DNA of 64,000 nt. It comes from Jackrogersella multiformis. Its lineage: Eukaryota > Ascomycota > Sordariomycetes > Xylariales > Hypoxylaceae. The stretch is from contig CADCXD010000005.1 in NCBI GenBank assembly GCA_902806575.1, forward strand, positions 1,736,001 through 1,800,000. The letters are read 5' to 3'. Numbering within the stretch: position 1 is the first letter of the stretch; every line of letters begins with the position of its first letter. The translations under genes were made by a program, and so were the position numbers. The notes under the pieces are model-generated. The model was not told the DNA's origin, ran no database searches, and saw only the letters and a program-made list of their open reading frames with translations. Shown one piece after another: positions 24,287 through 35,445 of this stretch.

Positions 24287-26309
24287 ACCTAATAATGTAG
24301 AGCGCAGGGTATCGATCGATTTGTTGAGAATTCGTGCCTTAATTTGGTTTCGATTTAACATGGCGTTAAGGTTGATAAATAAGAGGGCTCCGAAATGGAG
24401 GTGTACCGCCTTTGACGCTATAACCGTTACTTGACGACATCGGGGAAAACATGGAGCTGCATATTGCGCAACGAGGATGGTCAGTTTGTTTGAGATAGAA
24501 TCTCGGATTTCCAGTTCGCGACATATTAGTGCCTGAAATCCAATACTCTTTTCCTACCCAGGTAGGTACCCAACGTCCTTATGTTACCTCTAACCTCTAG
24601 GTAGGTAGTCTGATATCTCAGAGGCAATGGTTCTTCCGCCACAGTACTACAATAGAAAGCGTTAAGAGAAAAAGCCCTGACCAGAATAGTCATCATGCAA
24701 CAAGTCTAAGTCAATATTGTTTACTCGCATGTAAGACCACGGCCGAAACTCGACCACGTAGGGATGTGTGTACATACTTAAACGTCTAGAGGTTGTGCTA
24801 GGTAGATGTTATAATATCGGAAGAGATTAACAAAATTGATATTTCATAATATGTAGAGGACATGAGATAGTATAGTACCTATATGTATATATACTTGTAG
24901 GTGGGTAGTATGAGAAAGTGTTTTACGCTTTACTAAATTCCAATGAGGCTTGCATTGGATGAGGATGAAGCTTAAATAACTAGTTACTAGGTATTATTTA
25001 ATTAGTGTAGACAGTGACGTATTAAGATGGATATATGGATGCACAATACAGTTCGTAATGGATGGGCCACTTGATACCTAGGTAACCTCACTAAGTACAT
25101 ACATACCTCATAGGCACTTATGTAATATCGGGTAAATAAAAAAGGCTTGAAGCCAAATCTACACTAGAGCTGTTCCTGCAGAATGCCAAGACGGTCTATC
25201 TCTATTAACCAATCTGTACGATCTTATTCCCAACCTTGGAACTCACATGAGGAGCACGTTCATGTACGTCACCCGTCAGGTACAATGTAACAAGCCACTG
25301 ACAGGGTCCAGTTGCAGCAAGGCAACAGGGGTAGCTAATGTACACTGGAGCTTACGCCTTACAAAGTCCATTTCAAGGAGCCCCGAGTAGGATTCGATAT
25401 TGCCGCTCTAGGTAGGTAGGTAATAACCCACGAGGAAATTTTAATTATGTCAACCCGATTATGAGTTATGTTTGTTATATTTAGTTCTAAAAGCCCGAAT
25501 GTTACTTAGCAAAAAAACCCACGTGTTGTGTTGGTAGGAGTGCTATAAGGGACGAGTTCATTTCATGGATATACAAACAAGATCTAAAACTTGGTAGGAT
25601 TCATGGTAGGATTCCAAACCTCCTAACAGTCTGGAACTCACCTTGTAGCCGAGTTTCAATGGCGTTGTTGCCCACTACGGTGATGGACTTCTAACTCTAG
25701 ACGCAAGTCCCTCAGGACCAAGTCAAGCCACCGACATCCATATACAACCCTAGAAGCAATGGAGCTCCTCAAGACCCGGGTGATTTCAGAGTCCCTGGTA
25801 AATTTTACAGATGCTGTTCCGTGAGCAACAGGCAACATGCTGACCTCAGAAGCCGCTGTCCATACCTAGGTGTCTCCAGTTTCCTATCTCAAATATACCA
25901 ACTCCGAGTCTCCGACAGGGGCTCACCAGGACACAATACTAGCTAACTGCGAATCCTTCTCATGTACCACCTTCCTTTGTCTGCTTAACAAACACTACCT
26001 ATCAGGGCTTCTCGGAAGAACAAAACATTCGGAGAGACTTGCCACCAGCAAACCGCTTCCAATGAAGCACCTGGGTAGGTAAGCAATCATGAATGCCACG
26101 TTAGAGAGAGAATAGAAGGTGCTAAGACACTCCTTGAGCCGCATTACTCAGGCTCGTAGACTACTATATAAAGGAGTCACCGCAGCCTACGATGTAAGAA
26201 CCAGTGGATTCCCACCTACACCCATCAACATCCCACAGCCAGTCGGCCAGTCACTCCTTTCCAACCCAACAAAACCACATTCCTTCCAACCACCACCACC
26301 ACCACCACG
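24287..26309. other. Intergenic, 2 kb
   Basis: Non-coding spacer, AT-rich around 24.8-25.5 kb, with scattered CCTAGGT motif copies (24556, 25076, 25410). It holds the promoter of the secreted protein gene at its right end. No gene seen. Confidence 0.5.
26165..26172 (+). promoter_or_regulatory. TATA box of the secreted-protein gene
   Basis: TATATAAA, 138 bases upstream of the ATG at 26310, followed by a CA-rich leader that ends in a CCA run just before the ATG. Position and leader composition are typical of a strongly expressed fungal gene with a leader of about 100 nt. Confidence 0.6.
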
Positions 26310-26981
26310 ATGCTCTTCAGCGCCTTATCACTCCTTACCACCCTCGCGGCCGTACCCGCATCCGCGCTGCCCTCCGCGCCCCTCCAGCCCCGAGCCAGCG
26401 GGTCCATCGCCGTGACGCCGCACGACCGGTTCTCGTCGTCGGTGGGGGTGCTGGGGTGCAAGATCGACACGAACCGGGTGGCGTACTGGCCGTCGTTTCC
26501 GAGCTGCGACGACATCTGCGTCAAGGTCAGCGCCAACGGGCGGACCGTGCACCTCCTCCGGATCGACTCCTCGCAGGGCGCCCACGACATCTCGTACGAC
26601 GCGTGGAACTACCTGGTGACGGGGAAGAGCGCGACCGAGAGCCCGGCGCAGGGCGGCGGCATCGCGGCCACCTGGTCCGACGCGCCCATGTCCGAGTGCG
26701 CGGACCTGGTCCACGGCGGCCGCCTCGCCTTCTCCGCCGCCAACAGCATGAACTTCGTCGAGTCGTGCCTGGGGGACACCTGGGTCGGGAAGAACTACGC
26801 GCTGTACAACATCGTGAACTCGCAGTGCACCTGGGGCTACGACGAGCTGTGCACGCTGCCGGACCCCAGCCAGGGCAACCAGCCCGTGTGCGACCACCAG
26901 CTCGGGTTGACGGTGCCGTTGACAGACCAGCCTGTCTGGAACATCGACTACGGGACCGGCACGGTGACTCTTGCGCAGTGA
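26310..26981 (+). CDS. Secreted cysteine-rich protein, conserved in fungi, function unknown
   Basis: Predicted 223-residue secreted protein. Residues 1-19 form a signal peptide with a hydrophobic core (LFSALSLLTTLAAV) and an ASA cleavage site. The mature part has eight cysteines, which would allow four disulfides: GVLGCKID, SCDDIC, SECAD, ESCLG, SQCTW, ELCTL and VCDH. Conserved-looking segments are TNRVAYWPSFPSCDDICVKV, HLLRIDSSQGAHDISYDAWN and LAFSAANSMNF. The compact Cys/Gly/aromatic pattern recalls double-psi beta-barrel or cerato-platanin-like secreted proteins, but I cannot confirm a fold. The coding sequence is much more GC-rich than its surroundings, with strong third-position C/G. A TATA box and CA-rich leader suggest high expression. 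Possible roles are cell-wall binding or host and substrate interaction; this is inference. Confidence 0.82.
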   Translation: MLFSALSLLTTLAAVPASALPSAPLQPRASGSIAVTPHDRFSSSVGVLGCKIDTNRVAYWPSFPSCDDICVKVSANGRTVHLLRIDSSQGAHDISYDAWNYLVTGKSATESPAQGGGIAATWSDAPMSECADLVHGGRLAFSAANSMNFVESCLGDTWVGKNYALYNIVNSQCTWGYDELCTLPDPSQGNQPVCDHQLGLTVPLTDQPVWNIDYGTGTVTLAQ

Positions 26982-27717
26982 AATCGGAGAAGATTGCTCC
27001 CATCGGATAACCCCTATTTTTTTGGGAATCTTGTTTTGGAAGCAAGTATGCTCGACGCATGTCTTTTCTTTTCTTGTCCATATGATTTGGAGGCCGCCAA
27101 CTATCATTCGTTAACTGTATATATTGAACTGTTGCATATAAATTGAATCGCAAGTACGTACCTCGATTGGTCGCTTAGCTGAGTCCAAGATGTTCAAAGG
27201 AGCTGTGTGATAAGTAGGTAATCATCATGACTATTATCACTTCATAGTCCAACTAGGACTGTACGGACGCAAGACTCCGAGTCTACGTAGAATTACACAC
27301 CTTGGTATTTTGGGTACCTAGCTATCTATCCATCCATTAAAAAAACAAAATATCAGAAACGACTTATTTTACCTCTCTTACAATGCCGTGCAAGAACTCA
27401 AAAACACCTTTGCAATGCAATAAGCAGCCGTTCAAGAAAGAGGATCCAAATGCGGAAAGATCATGACTCGTGTCGGATCCCCGATCCCCCGGCAGCGGAA
27501 AATACGTACTGCAAGACCAAACAGCAATATCCGTGGCCTTCCTCACTCGTCCATACTCAACACAAGCGACGGGACACCATGCCTTCGTTCGCCGCCACCT
27601 CCCATTATTATAATCCCTAGAGTTGGGGCAACCTTTCGTAATCCTACATCAACTTGAGACATCGTCTCTACACGCATCTTTGGCTCTGTCCTGTCGGGTT
27701 CTTCGGGCACCTGTGAA
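26982..27717. other. Intergenic, convergent 3' ends
   Basis: Spacer between the secreted-protein stop and the kinase stop. No gene is supported; it will hold both 3' untranslated regions. Confidence 0.5.
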
Positions 27718-29829
27718 CTAAACACTTGGCCAGCGCAATCGCAAGCCGTCGACCCATCTACCATACAACACGTCAGAAAGCTGTTTACAGTGCTCCATGC
27801 CGGGCTGCGGTTCGCGGCCAGGGAATCTTGCTTGTATCGCAGCCTTCTCTGGATCTCTCTCCTCCCTGCTAACCTTCTCGGGACTCCCAGAAAGATTGAC
27901 AGCGACGCTCTCCTGCCGTCTCCTGTGGCTCCTCAGATGCGGGTTGCTGGACGCAAGGATGAGCTTCGCGGGGCTCTGGTGTTGACTGTTCGGAGTTTGG
28001 CTCTTAATGATCACCGTACCCTGTGGCGTTGCAGTATCATATCCCTTGACGGAACCTCCCGTATTTTGCAAGAACGCATTCGACAACTTCTTGTCTTGAG
28101 AAATAGTAGAGTTCAAGTTACGTAGGAGGTGGTACGCGCCTTCGGGGTCGACCGAGTCGAGTAGCGCAAGTGCATCGGATAGTTTACCGAGCGCGTCGCG
28201 TTTAACCGTACTCGATGTTTGGGCATGTAGCTCTGCGAGAGCAGGCTCTACAGCCTTAGAGTAGAGACGACGCCCCAGGACCGCTTCTTTGCTAGTTGCT
28301 TCAACTGCACTGGGATGCTTATTCTCATCCGCGGGTATATTAGATGAATTGACTGAGTTGACTGCGGTGGCCTGGCTGGATGATGAACCGTCAGAAGGCA
28401 CTCTTCTGAAGAGACGCTGCGACGAGCCCGAATTGCCGAATGACGTGTCCGGCTGAAGGGGACGTCTCATTGCAGGAGCTAGCGGGCCACGTACAGACCC
28501 AGTGCTCGACATCTGGGCAATAGATGGTTGTCTTCGCACTGTAGCTTTGCGCATAGTGACTGGAGCTGGGGCTGGCGAACATGGTTGTAATGGGGCATCT
28601 TTAATATCCATCCTACGCAATGCTTCTTCAGTAGAGAAGATTGATGATGGCTTCCGAGACTTGACAGTTGTCCTCTTAGGGAGAACTGATCTAATTGTGT
28701 CGAAGACCCACTCATCTCGCTCGTCCTTCGGGGATAGATCCTGTAAAGTCTCTTGATAGAATGCCCTACTCTTCTTCTTGGTCTTTGTAGCATCGTACTT
28801 GCGTCGTCGCTCGATTAACTCCTGCAATGCCTCTACCTTTCCCGATGTTCTAACAAATCGGTGCTTCAGCATATCCTTTGCTGAGGGTCTTCGGTCGGGA
28901 TCCTTCATAAGGCACTGCGACACGAAATCCTTGAAGTCTTTGGAGAAGTTCCCTTCAAGTTTGGCCGGAGCATTCCTTGGGATGTGGAATAGGGCTTTCA
29001 TGGGATGGAGATTAGCATGCGGGGGCTCTCCGTTGGCCATCTCAATAGCAGTGATTCCCAGTGACCATATATCGGCTTTGAAGTCATAACCGGCTTGCTG
29101 AATAACTTCAGGTGCCATCCAAAAAGGGGTACCGACGAAGGTGTTACGTTGTGATTTCATATTCGTGAGCTGAGCTGCTACTCCAAAGTCGGCCAGCTTG
29201 ACCTTGCCTGTCTCAGAGAGAAGGATATTGGCAGCTTTTATATCCCTGTGGATCTTGCCCTCGGCGTGAAGGTACTCGAGGCCGCGTAGTAGTTCGCGAC
29301 ATATGATGGCAATCTGCAGCTCGCTAAAGGTGGACGGTTCGGGTTTGAGCTGTGGAATGATACGTCAGATCTAGAAACATTACGTTGTTTGATTGTGATA
29401 TCTTACCAGATCAAGACATGATCCACCTCCTAGATATTCCATGACAATCCATAACTTACTCCCTCGCAAGAAACTAGCTTTGTACTGGGTGACGTATGGA
29501 CTGGCGCATGTGCTGAGAACTGAAATCTCAGCCTGAATATCTTGAATATCATCCTCGGTAGATTCAAGGTCAATCTGTGTAAATATATGTTAGTAGATGC
29601 TTATATTAGCACGAGGAATTGAATATGCAACTTACATGCTTGATAGCAACAACCTCGCCTGTTGTCTTCTCTATGCCTTTGAATACTACTCCGAAACTAC
29701 CACCTGTAAGTAGGTTAGAAGGTTGTTAGATATAGTATGGATGATGGCTAGGTGACGAAACTGGAAGAAATACGTACGGCCTAGTTCCTCGAGGACTTGA
29801 TAATGATCCGCGATAGACTCAGTCTCCAT
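27718..29829 (-). CDS. Ste20-like germinal-centre kinase (Sps1/MST3 type)
   Basis: Predicted 639-residue serine/threonine kinase. Fungal germinal-centre kinases of this group act with the septation and morphogenesis networks that control septum formation, polarity and sporulation. Minus-strand exons are 29829-29778, 29703-29636, 29574-29407 and 29349-27718, with introns of 57-74 bp. The N-terminal kinase domain is complete: Gly loop GRGSFG at 17-22, VAIK with Lys39, HRDIKAAN with catalytic Asp132, DFG at 150-152, activation loop with TFVGTPFWMAPE at 166-177. The GTPFWMAPEVIQQAGYDFKA segment is typical of the group. After the domain come a basic segment with WVFDTIR, a long Ser/Pro-rich region, and a C-terminal TLQ/LYGRWVDGLRLRWPSV end. 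The C-terminal motif suggests the last exon is complete. I would not fix it to one of the several fungal paralogues without a tree. Confidence 0.9.
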
Positions 29830-31716
29830 TTTTGGCGGAGAATTATTGGGTTCGCACTTCGACAGTAATGATTTGTAGAATAACGAAAGATAGAAGGAAG
29901 TTTGGGGACAACAATAATCAGGACTTCGACTTAGAGGCAGCTGAGCAGCCGCGGGGCCAAGAGAACGACACTCAATACCAAATAATGCTATTGATGTAAG
30001 TGATTCTTATGTTTCTTCAATAGGTACCTAGGCTAGGTAAGTATGAATGGTGATTAGAAGAGGTGATACGATTTTGGATTGGATCGAATTGTAGATTGTG
30101 GATTGTGAGGAAGAAGAATTGCGACGATTGGCAAGAAAGATAGTCTTCGAAAGATGTATGAGTGTATGTGTGCGCAAGTATTGCGAGTGTTTGTATGATA
30201 CTAGGTAGGCTAGGTGACAATCTGCGATGTTTGCTAGAGTGTCGGTTGTCTAGGTGCAAGCTCCTAAAGAGCTATGACCAACAACAGATTTCCGTTCTGG
30301 GGTAGCGTAAAACTTATCAGAAGAGATTAAGGTCCACGGGTTGGGTTCGCAATACGTATTGTACTTAATCGACCTAGATACTACCAAGATAGGCAGTCAA
30401 TGTAGGCCGGGTACCTAGGTAATAATCAACGGTTTGTCAAGTACTGGTCTTTTCTTCTTAAAAGACATGGAAAAGTCCAGTGAAATCTGATTTTGAGATT
30501 TCGCGATGCTTCTCATGGTGGATACCCGAGGCGGATGTCTAAGAGAAAAGGAAGAAAGAGATAAAAATGCAGGGTGCATATGGTAGTGGGCTGCCTTGTT
30601 CTGATAAAGCACATAAGAGACGCAGTAGCCGTTGCCTGTACCTATGCTTTACATGCCAGTGGTTACATTAGCGGCATCTGTACTACCTAGGTCCTACATA
30701 AGTACATGCAAGGTAAACCTTATCCAGGATTTTGATCTGTGAATTGACGATAGGTACATAGGTAAACAACCTGGTGACTCCCCGGCCATGAATGCGTTGA
30801 GGTCATTGTTCAACAGTATCTACCTACCTCCTAATTTGTATCCGTTGTTCATAAACGTAAAAATACGTTACTGGGTATAATAATTGAATTACTAGGTACC
30901 TACCTGAGTATGTAGATGAAAATAGATTCATTCATTGAAACTTAATCTCAGTATCCATTATTCACATCCATATTACCTATAATACCCAGGCACTCTTAAG
31001 ATCTTTATGCTATAGTATAGTGTAGTTGCTCAGGCATATTTATGTAACTCACTAGGTAGATGCTTAATGCGAGTGCGGGAACGGAGACCTTAATCTGTTT
31101 AAACTTGTGGGCCAGTACCCGGCTAGCGTGGAGCTACGCAGCTACACTAGTGCACTAGGCAGCTGCTAGGTAGCCTTACTATGTAGAGCTAATCGGTTAC
31201 CGGGCAACCAAAAAGTGACCCCTCTGTTTTCCTACGATGGTTGTGCCAAGCTAAACTAACAGCAACCTGCCCCAATGCTGCCCCAAGCTTTCAATACTGT
31301 ACCGCAGAAACAGCTAACAGTATTCCAATCACAATCGACAGATCTGACTTGATGTGCTGTCAATGCCCATATGCTCCCACTGTTGCTTTCCTCTACCTGC
31401 AAGTCCCGTACTCCTCTTACGAACCCTTACATCTTACTTGCTTAGCCTTAACAGTCGTAATATTATCATAATAATTCGACGTATTATAGAACGACCTTGT
31501 TGATCCATCGGTAGGGAATACCCGCGAACAACTTACACCGCCTCATATGCTATTGACTTCTTCAACTGCGTATTTACCCCATCGCCTTGCAGAAACCACC
31601 GAAAACGCTGTAAGGGATTCAGAATAGAGACAAAATCCTCCAAGCCAGACCGATTTCCGCCAACAACGCATATCCAAACTGGCGAATAAACGAGTATATA
31701 CGTTGCGAATATCGGC
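29830..31716. other. Divergent intergenic, 1.9 kb
   Basis: Promoter space shared by the kinase and the Cyk3 homologue, with CCTAGGT motif copies near 30025, 30205, 30410, 30685 and 30895. Small open frames here are not supported as genes. Confidence 0.5.
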
Positions 31717-34700
31717 ATGATGGGGTCAGCACCGCCGCTACCCACGCGGTTTCCGTGCTGGTGTAGAGCCGTTTATTCTTGGGGAGGAGAAGTATGCTGC
31801 CTAACTTTTCAACTTTTGCGCCTTCGTTCGAACTTTGTTTATTTTGCTAACCGCCGGCCGCATTAGTCGCAACACGACCTAGGATTCATCGAGGGAGACT
31901 TAATAGAATGTCTGAATGCCGGAGACGGATCATGGTGGACCGGCAGGTTGCGGCGGAACAAGACAGTGGGCGTGTTTCCGTCCAACTTCGTCGAGGTGTT
32001 GCCCGAGGATTTCCGACCCGTTACGAGGTCGGCGAGTCCATTGACTTCGAGTCATTCCCCGAGTCCTTCAAGCACTCCACAGAAATCCAAGTCGCGCAAT
32101 TTCCGCAAACCGTTCGAGGCCTACGCGAAAGCGCCTCATTATACCACAGCAAAACAACCCGAAGTAATAAGAAAATTATCACATACGCCGCCGAGACAAA
32201 ACTCGGCTGGGTCGTTCAGAAGCGATGCGCGACGCGGTATTGACCGTGGCCCATCGCCATCTGAAGTTCGAGCGCATGGATCGAGAGGTCCGTCGCCTGC
32301 GCCTCCGGCGACGAGCTCTTATGCTCCTAGAGGCGCGTCTCCTATACCTCCAGTCCATAAGCACATGTCCAGGGGCCCTTCGCCGGTCCCGCCCCCCCAG
32401 ACATACAACTACCAGCGAACACCATCACCGGCCCCGCCTCCGGTTCCGCACTACGGTTCGAGGGCCCCGTCACCGGCTCCGTCATTTAGTTTCAAGCCAT
32501 ATCGGCCCGGAGCAGAGCGCAGCTCGCCACCACCTCCAGCGCCGCCGCCTCATCGGCATGTTATTACAAGAGGCAACTCAAACGCGTCACACGCGTCACA
32601 TAACTCTTATGACAATCGACGTCACCAAGATGGATACCATACGCCGAGGATGCCTTCACCAATACCTCCGTCCCCGGCCGGTGACGGGTATACACCTTCG
32701 CCACTGCGAGAGGCAATGGATGGCGTGATAGAGCAGTTGGACGCGTTAGGAATGTCGCGCGAGCACGAGACCGAATCCCCGGAACCTCCTTTAGATCCAT
32801 GGTCACCGGAGTCTTTCGATTTGGTTCACCACCGATCGAAGAGTAAAGGGCAAACAAGACCTCTTACTTCCATAGGTGTCCCCCTCCAGGATTCGGGATA
32901 TGGATCGTTTGACGGTGGCTCGTCGCACGAAAGTACATATCACAACGGCCTGCAGCAAGACCAACCACTCCCACAACTAAATAATTATGTGGAGAGAATG
33001 GAAAATCGCTTTCGGAAATTGCACCATCACAGCTCAAGCACAGGAATCATCGAGCGTAGCCATGCAGACATGGGCCCGCCACCGCCGCCCAAGAATTCTA
33101 TGTATAGCCGGCCAAAGTCTTCAATGGGCGACAACGCTCACGGAGATGACAAATTTTTGCGAAAGCAGAAATCATCCTTCGACGTCAGTCTTCTAGATAG
33201 GATGGGGACGACGAAGACAAACTCGACGAATGCGTCTTCGGGCAATCGAAGCACCGCGACGAATAGCACACAAACTACGAACCGAAGTCTGATGAGTGGC
33301 GTCTCTGCAGGTGAAATCAGCGCTACGAGCGCTGGTAGCCTAGCGAGGAAAAACTTACGGACACGGAGTGCTTTAGGATTTCGAGATGACGAAGAGGATT
33401 GGGATGCGAATCGACCGACCACGCCGTTTACCGGTGTGTCCTATCATCCAAGCCATTCGACGTCGGCTATGCGTCCCCAGTCCCAAGCTGGGTTTACCGA
33501 CGACGGGATTGCTGCCGTTGGAGGTCTCGTGCAGCCTGGGACTACAAAACCTAAGAAGCAGAATTTCATTAAGAGGATTCTAGAGGCGACGAAGACCGGC
33601 GTTGCAAGCGGCCGCAGTAGTATTGCGACTGGTTCGGGGTCTGCGCAGCCTTCATCGAATAGGCGGTCAATACCCAATGGGATCGCGTCGATCACAGGGA
33701 CCGCTAGTAGCACGAACCTATTCCGAGACGCGGCTGCTGATATGGGACTTACGAAGGGTGTGGACTGGGTTCAGGTACGCCGAGATGTGAACCGATCAAA
33801 TACTTTGAGCAAAAACGAGCGAACTGAGCGACGCGACCGCTGCATGATGTTGGATTATCCAGCAATAGACCCTGTCGATGAGCTTTATGGGAGCGTCGAG
33901 GGAGATGAAGGTGCTGATGCCATGCCAGTCCGCGAGCCGATCAACTACCAAGTCATAAATCTAAGCCAAGTGGATAAGAACTCTCGATTCATCAGCAGTC
34001 TACCGCCAATGACGACTTCTGTTACTCTCGCGACAACTTACGTATGCAGACCATATAAAAGCGATGTGCAACGCCTCCGAGCGATTTTCACTTGGGTTGC
34101 AGAGAAGGTCAATTGGGAGGAAGACTACGAAGCGGACGTAGACACGAGGCGGGTTATCCACACCAAGCGAGCGTCGTCCGAGGAATACGCTGTTCTTGTC
34201 CATGAGATGTGCACTGCGATTGGCATACACTCTGAAGTCATCCGCGGCTATCTCAAGACTCCCGGTGAGATTCCCGAAGCGGGTATAATGCCTCGATCAA
34301 ACCATTGGTGGAACGCCGTCATTATCGACAACGAGTGGCGCATGATGGATTGCTGCCTCGCAAGCCCGTCGAATCCCCGCCGTGGGTTATACTCGAGCAC
34401 CAGCAGTGCCAGCGCGGAGTTTTGGTGGTTCCTCACCCAGCCTACCGAGCTTTGCTGGACGCATATTCCCGAGCACCACAGTCAGCAGCACATCTGCCCA
34501 CCGGTAGCTCACGAGACGCTTCTTAACTTACCTGGCGCCTGCCCTCCGTTCTTCAAGCAGGCGATCGCCATGATTGATTATAACACCTCGCTGACCCGTA
34601 TCGAAGATCTTGAGATGGTACATATCAAGTTCAATGTACCCCCAGATATCGAGGTGGCGGCCGAGGTCGAAGTGCGAGGGTTCACGCGAGATGCAGATGG

Positions 34701-35445
34701 CGACTTCTTCGAGAACGGCGAAGTAGTGAAGAAACGCGCACTCGCACAGGCAGACTGGTGTAACGGGTCGAAACGATATACGGTGAAGGCACTTCTACCG
34801 GGTGATGAAGGTAGTGGTGTCTTGAAGATATACGCAGGGAAGCGTGGGCTCATGCATAGCATCAAGGATATACCACATCCCCTTGCATTTGCGTTGCCGA
34901 TCATCCACACGGGCGACAACCCGCCCTACGAGTTCGTTACTCGTCACCCGACGCCGCACGCGCAGCGTCACGACATCTATGTCGCCCAACCTCAGTGCCA
35001 GCGCTTAGCCCTCAACAACACATTTGTCTTCGCTATCCGCCAGCACCCATCCAGTCCTGCGGGCGGACCAGGCAGCAGCCAAGGGGGTACTAGCCCGATC
35101 CCATTCGCGCGGCCGGGTAGTGCTATGAGCATGACCAGCGGCAGCGCAGCCGGATCGACCCCGAGCTCAGCTACGGGCAGCATCGCGGGCAAGAAGCCGG
35201 CCAAGCTAGCTATCCAGACACCCGGCGGCAAAATCCTCAGGCTCATGCGCAAAGAAGAGCGCAGCGGCAGGGCCGGGATCGGTGTCGGCGGGCGGAGTGC
35301 AAACGTGGGTGCCGAGGAGGACGCCAGCGACGGTGGCACGTGGGAGACCATCATCAAGTGTTCGGAGCGCGGGGTCTGGCGCGGCCTGGTGCTCGCGGAC
35401 CGCACGGCGAGGTGGTGCGTCTTTGCGGAGTGGGTTTGCATATAG
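31717..35445 (+). CDS. cyk3: Cyk3-like cytokinesis protein: SH3 plus transglutaminase-like domain
   Basis: Predicted 1217-residue protein of the cytokinesis protein 3 family, which works at the contractile ring and primary septum in yeasts. Exons are 31717-31791 and 31867-35445 (75-bp intron, phase 0). The N-terminal SH3 domain spans about residues 15-75: CRAVYSWGGESQHDLGFIEG, then GDGSWWTGRL and VGVFPSNFVEVL. The long middle (about 80-600) is Pro/Ser-rich with repeated SPAPPP-type stretches, likely disordered and able to bind SH3 domains. The transglutaminase-like domain covers about 735-870. His838 (NHWWNAV) and Asp853 (RMMDCC) of the triad are present, but the Cys position reads Ser796 (SSEEYAVL), so it is probably not a transglutaminase. 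The end VLADRTARWCVFAEW is typical of the family. Two in-frame ATGs (31717, 31720) are adjacent; the first is used. Confidence 0.92.

Noticed and set aside
26204..27153. Long open frames on both strands overlapping the secreted-protein gene
   Set aside because: They are Arg/Ala/Gly-rich shadows of a GC-rich coding exon; only the plus-strand frame from 26310 has a signal peptide and a Cys pattern.
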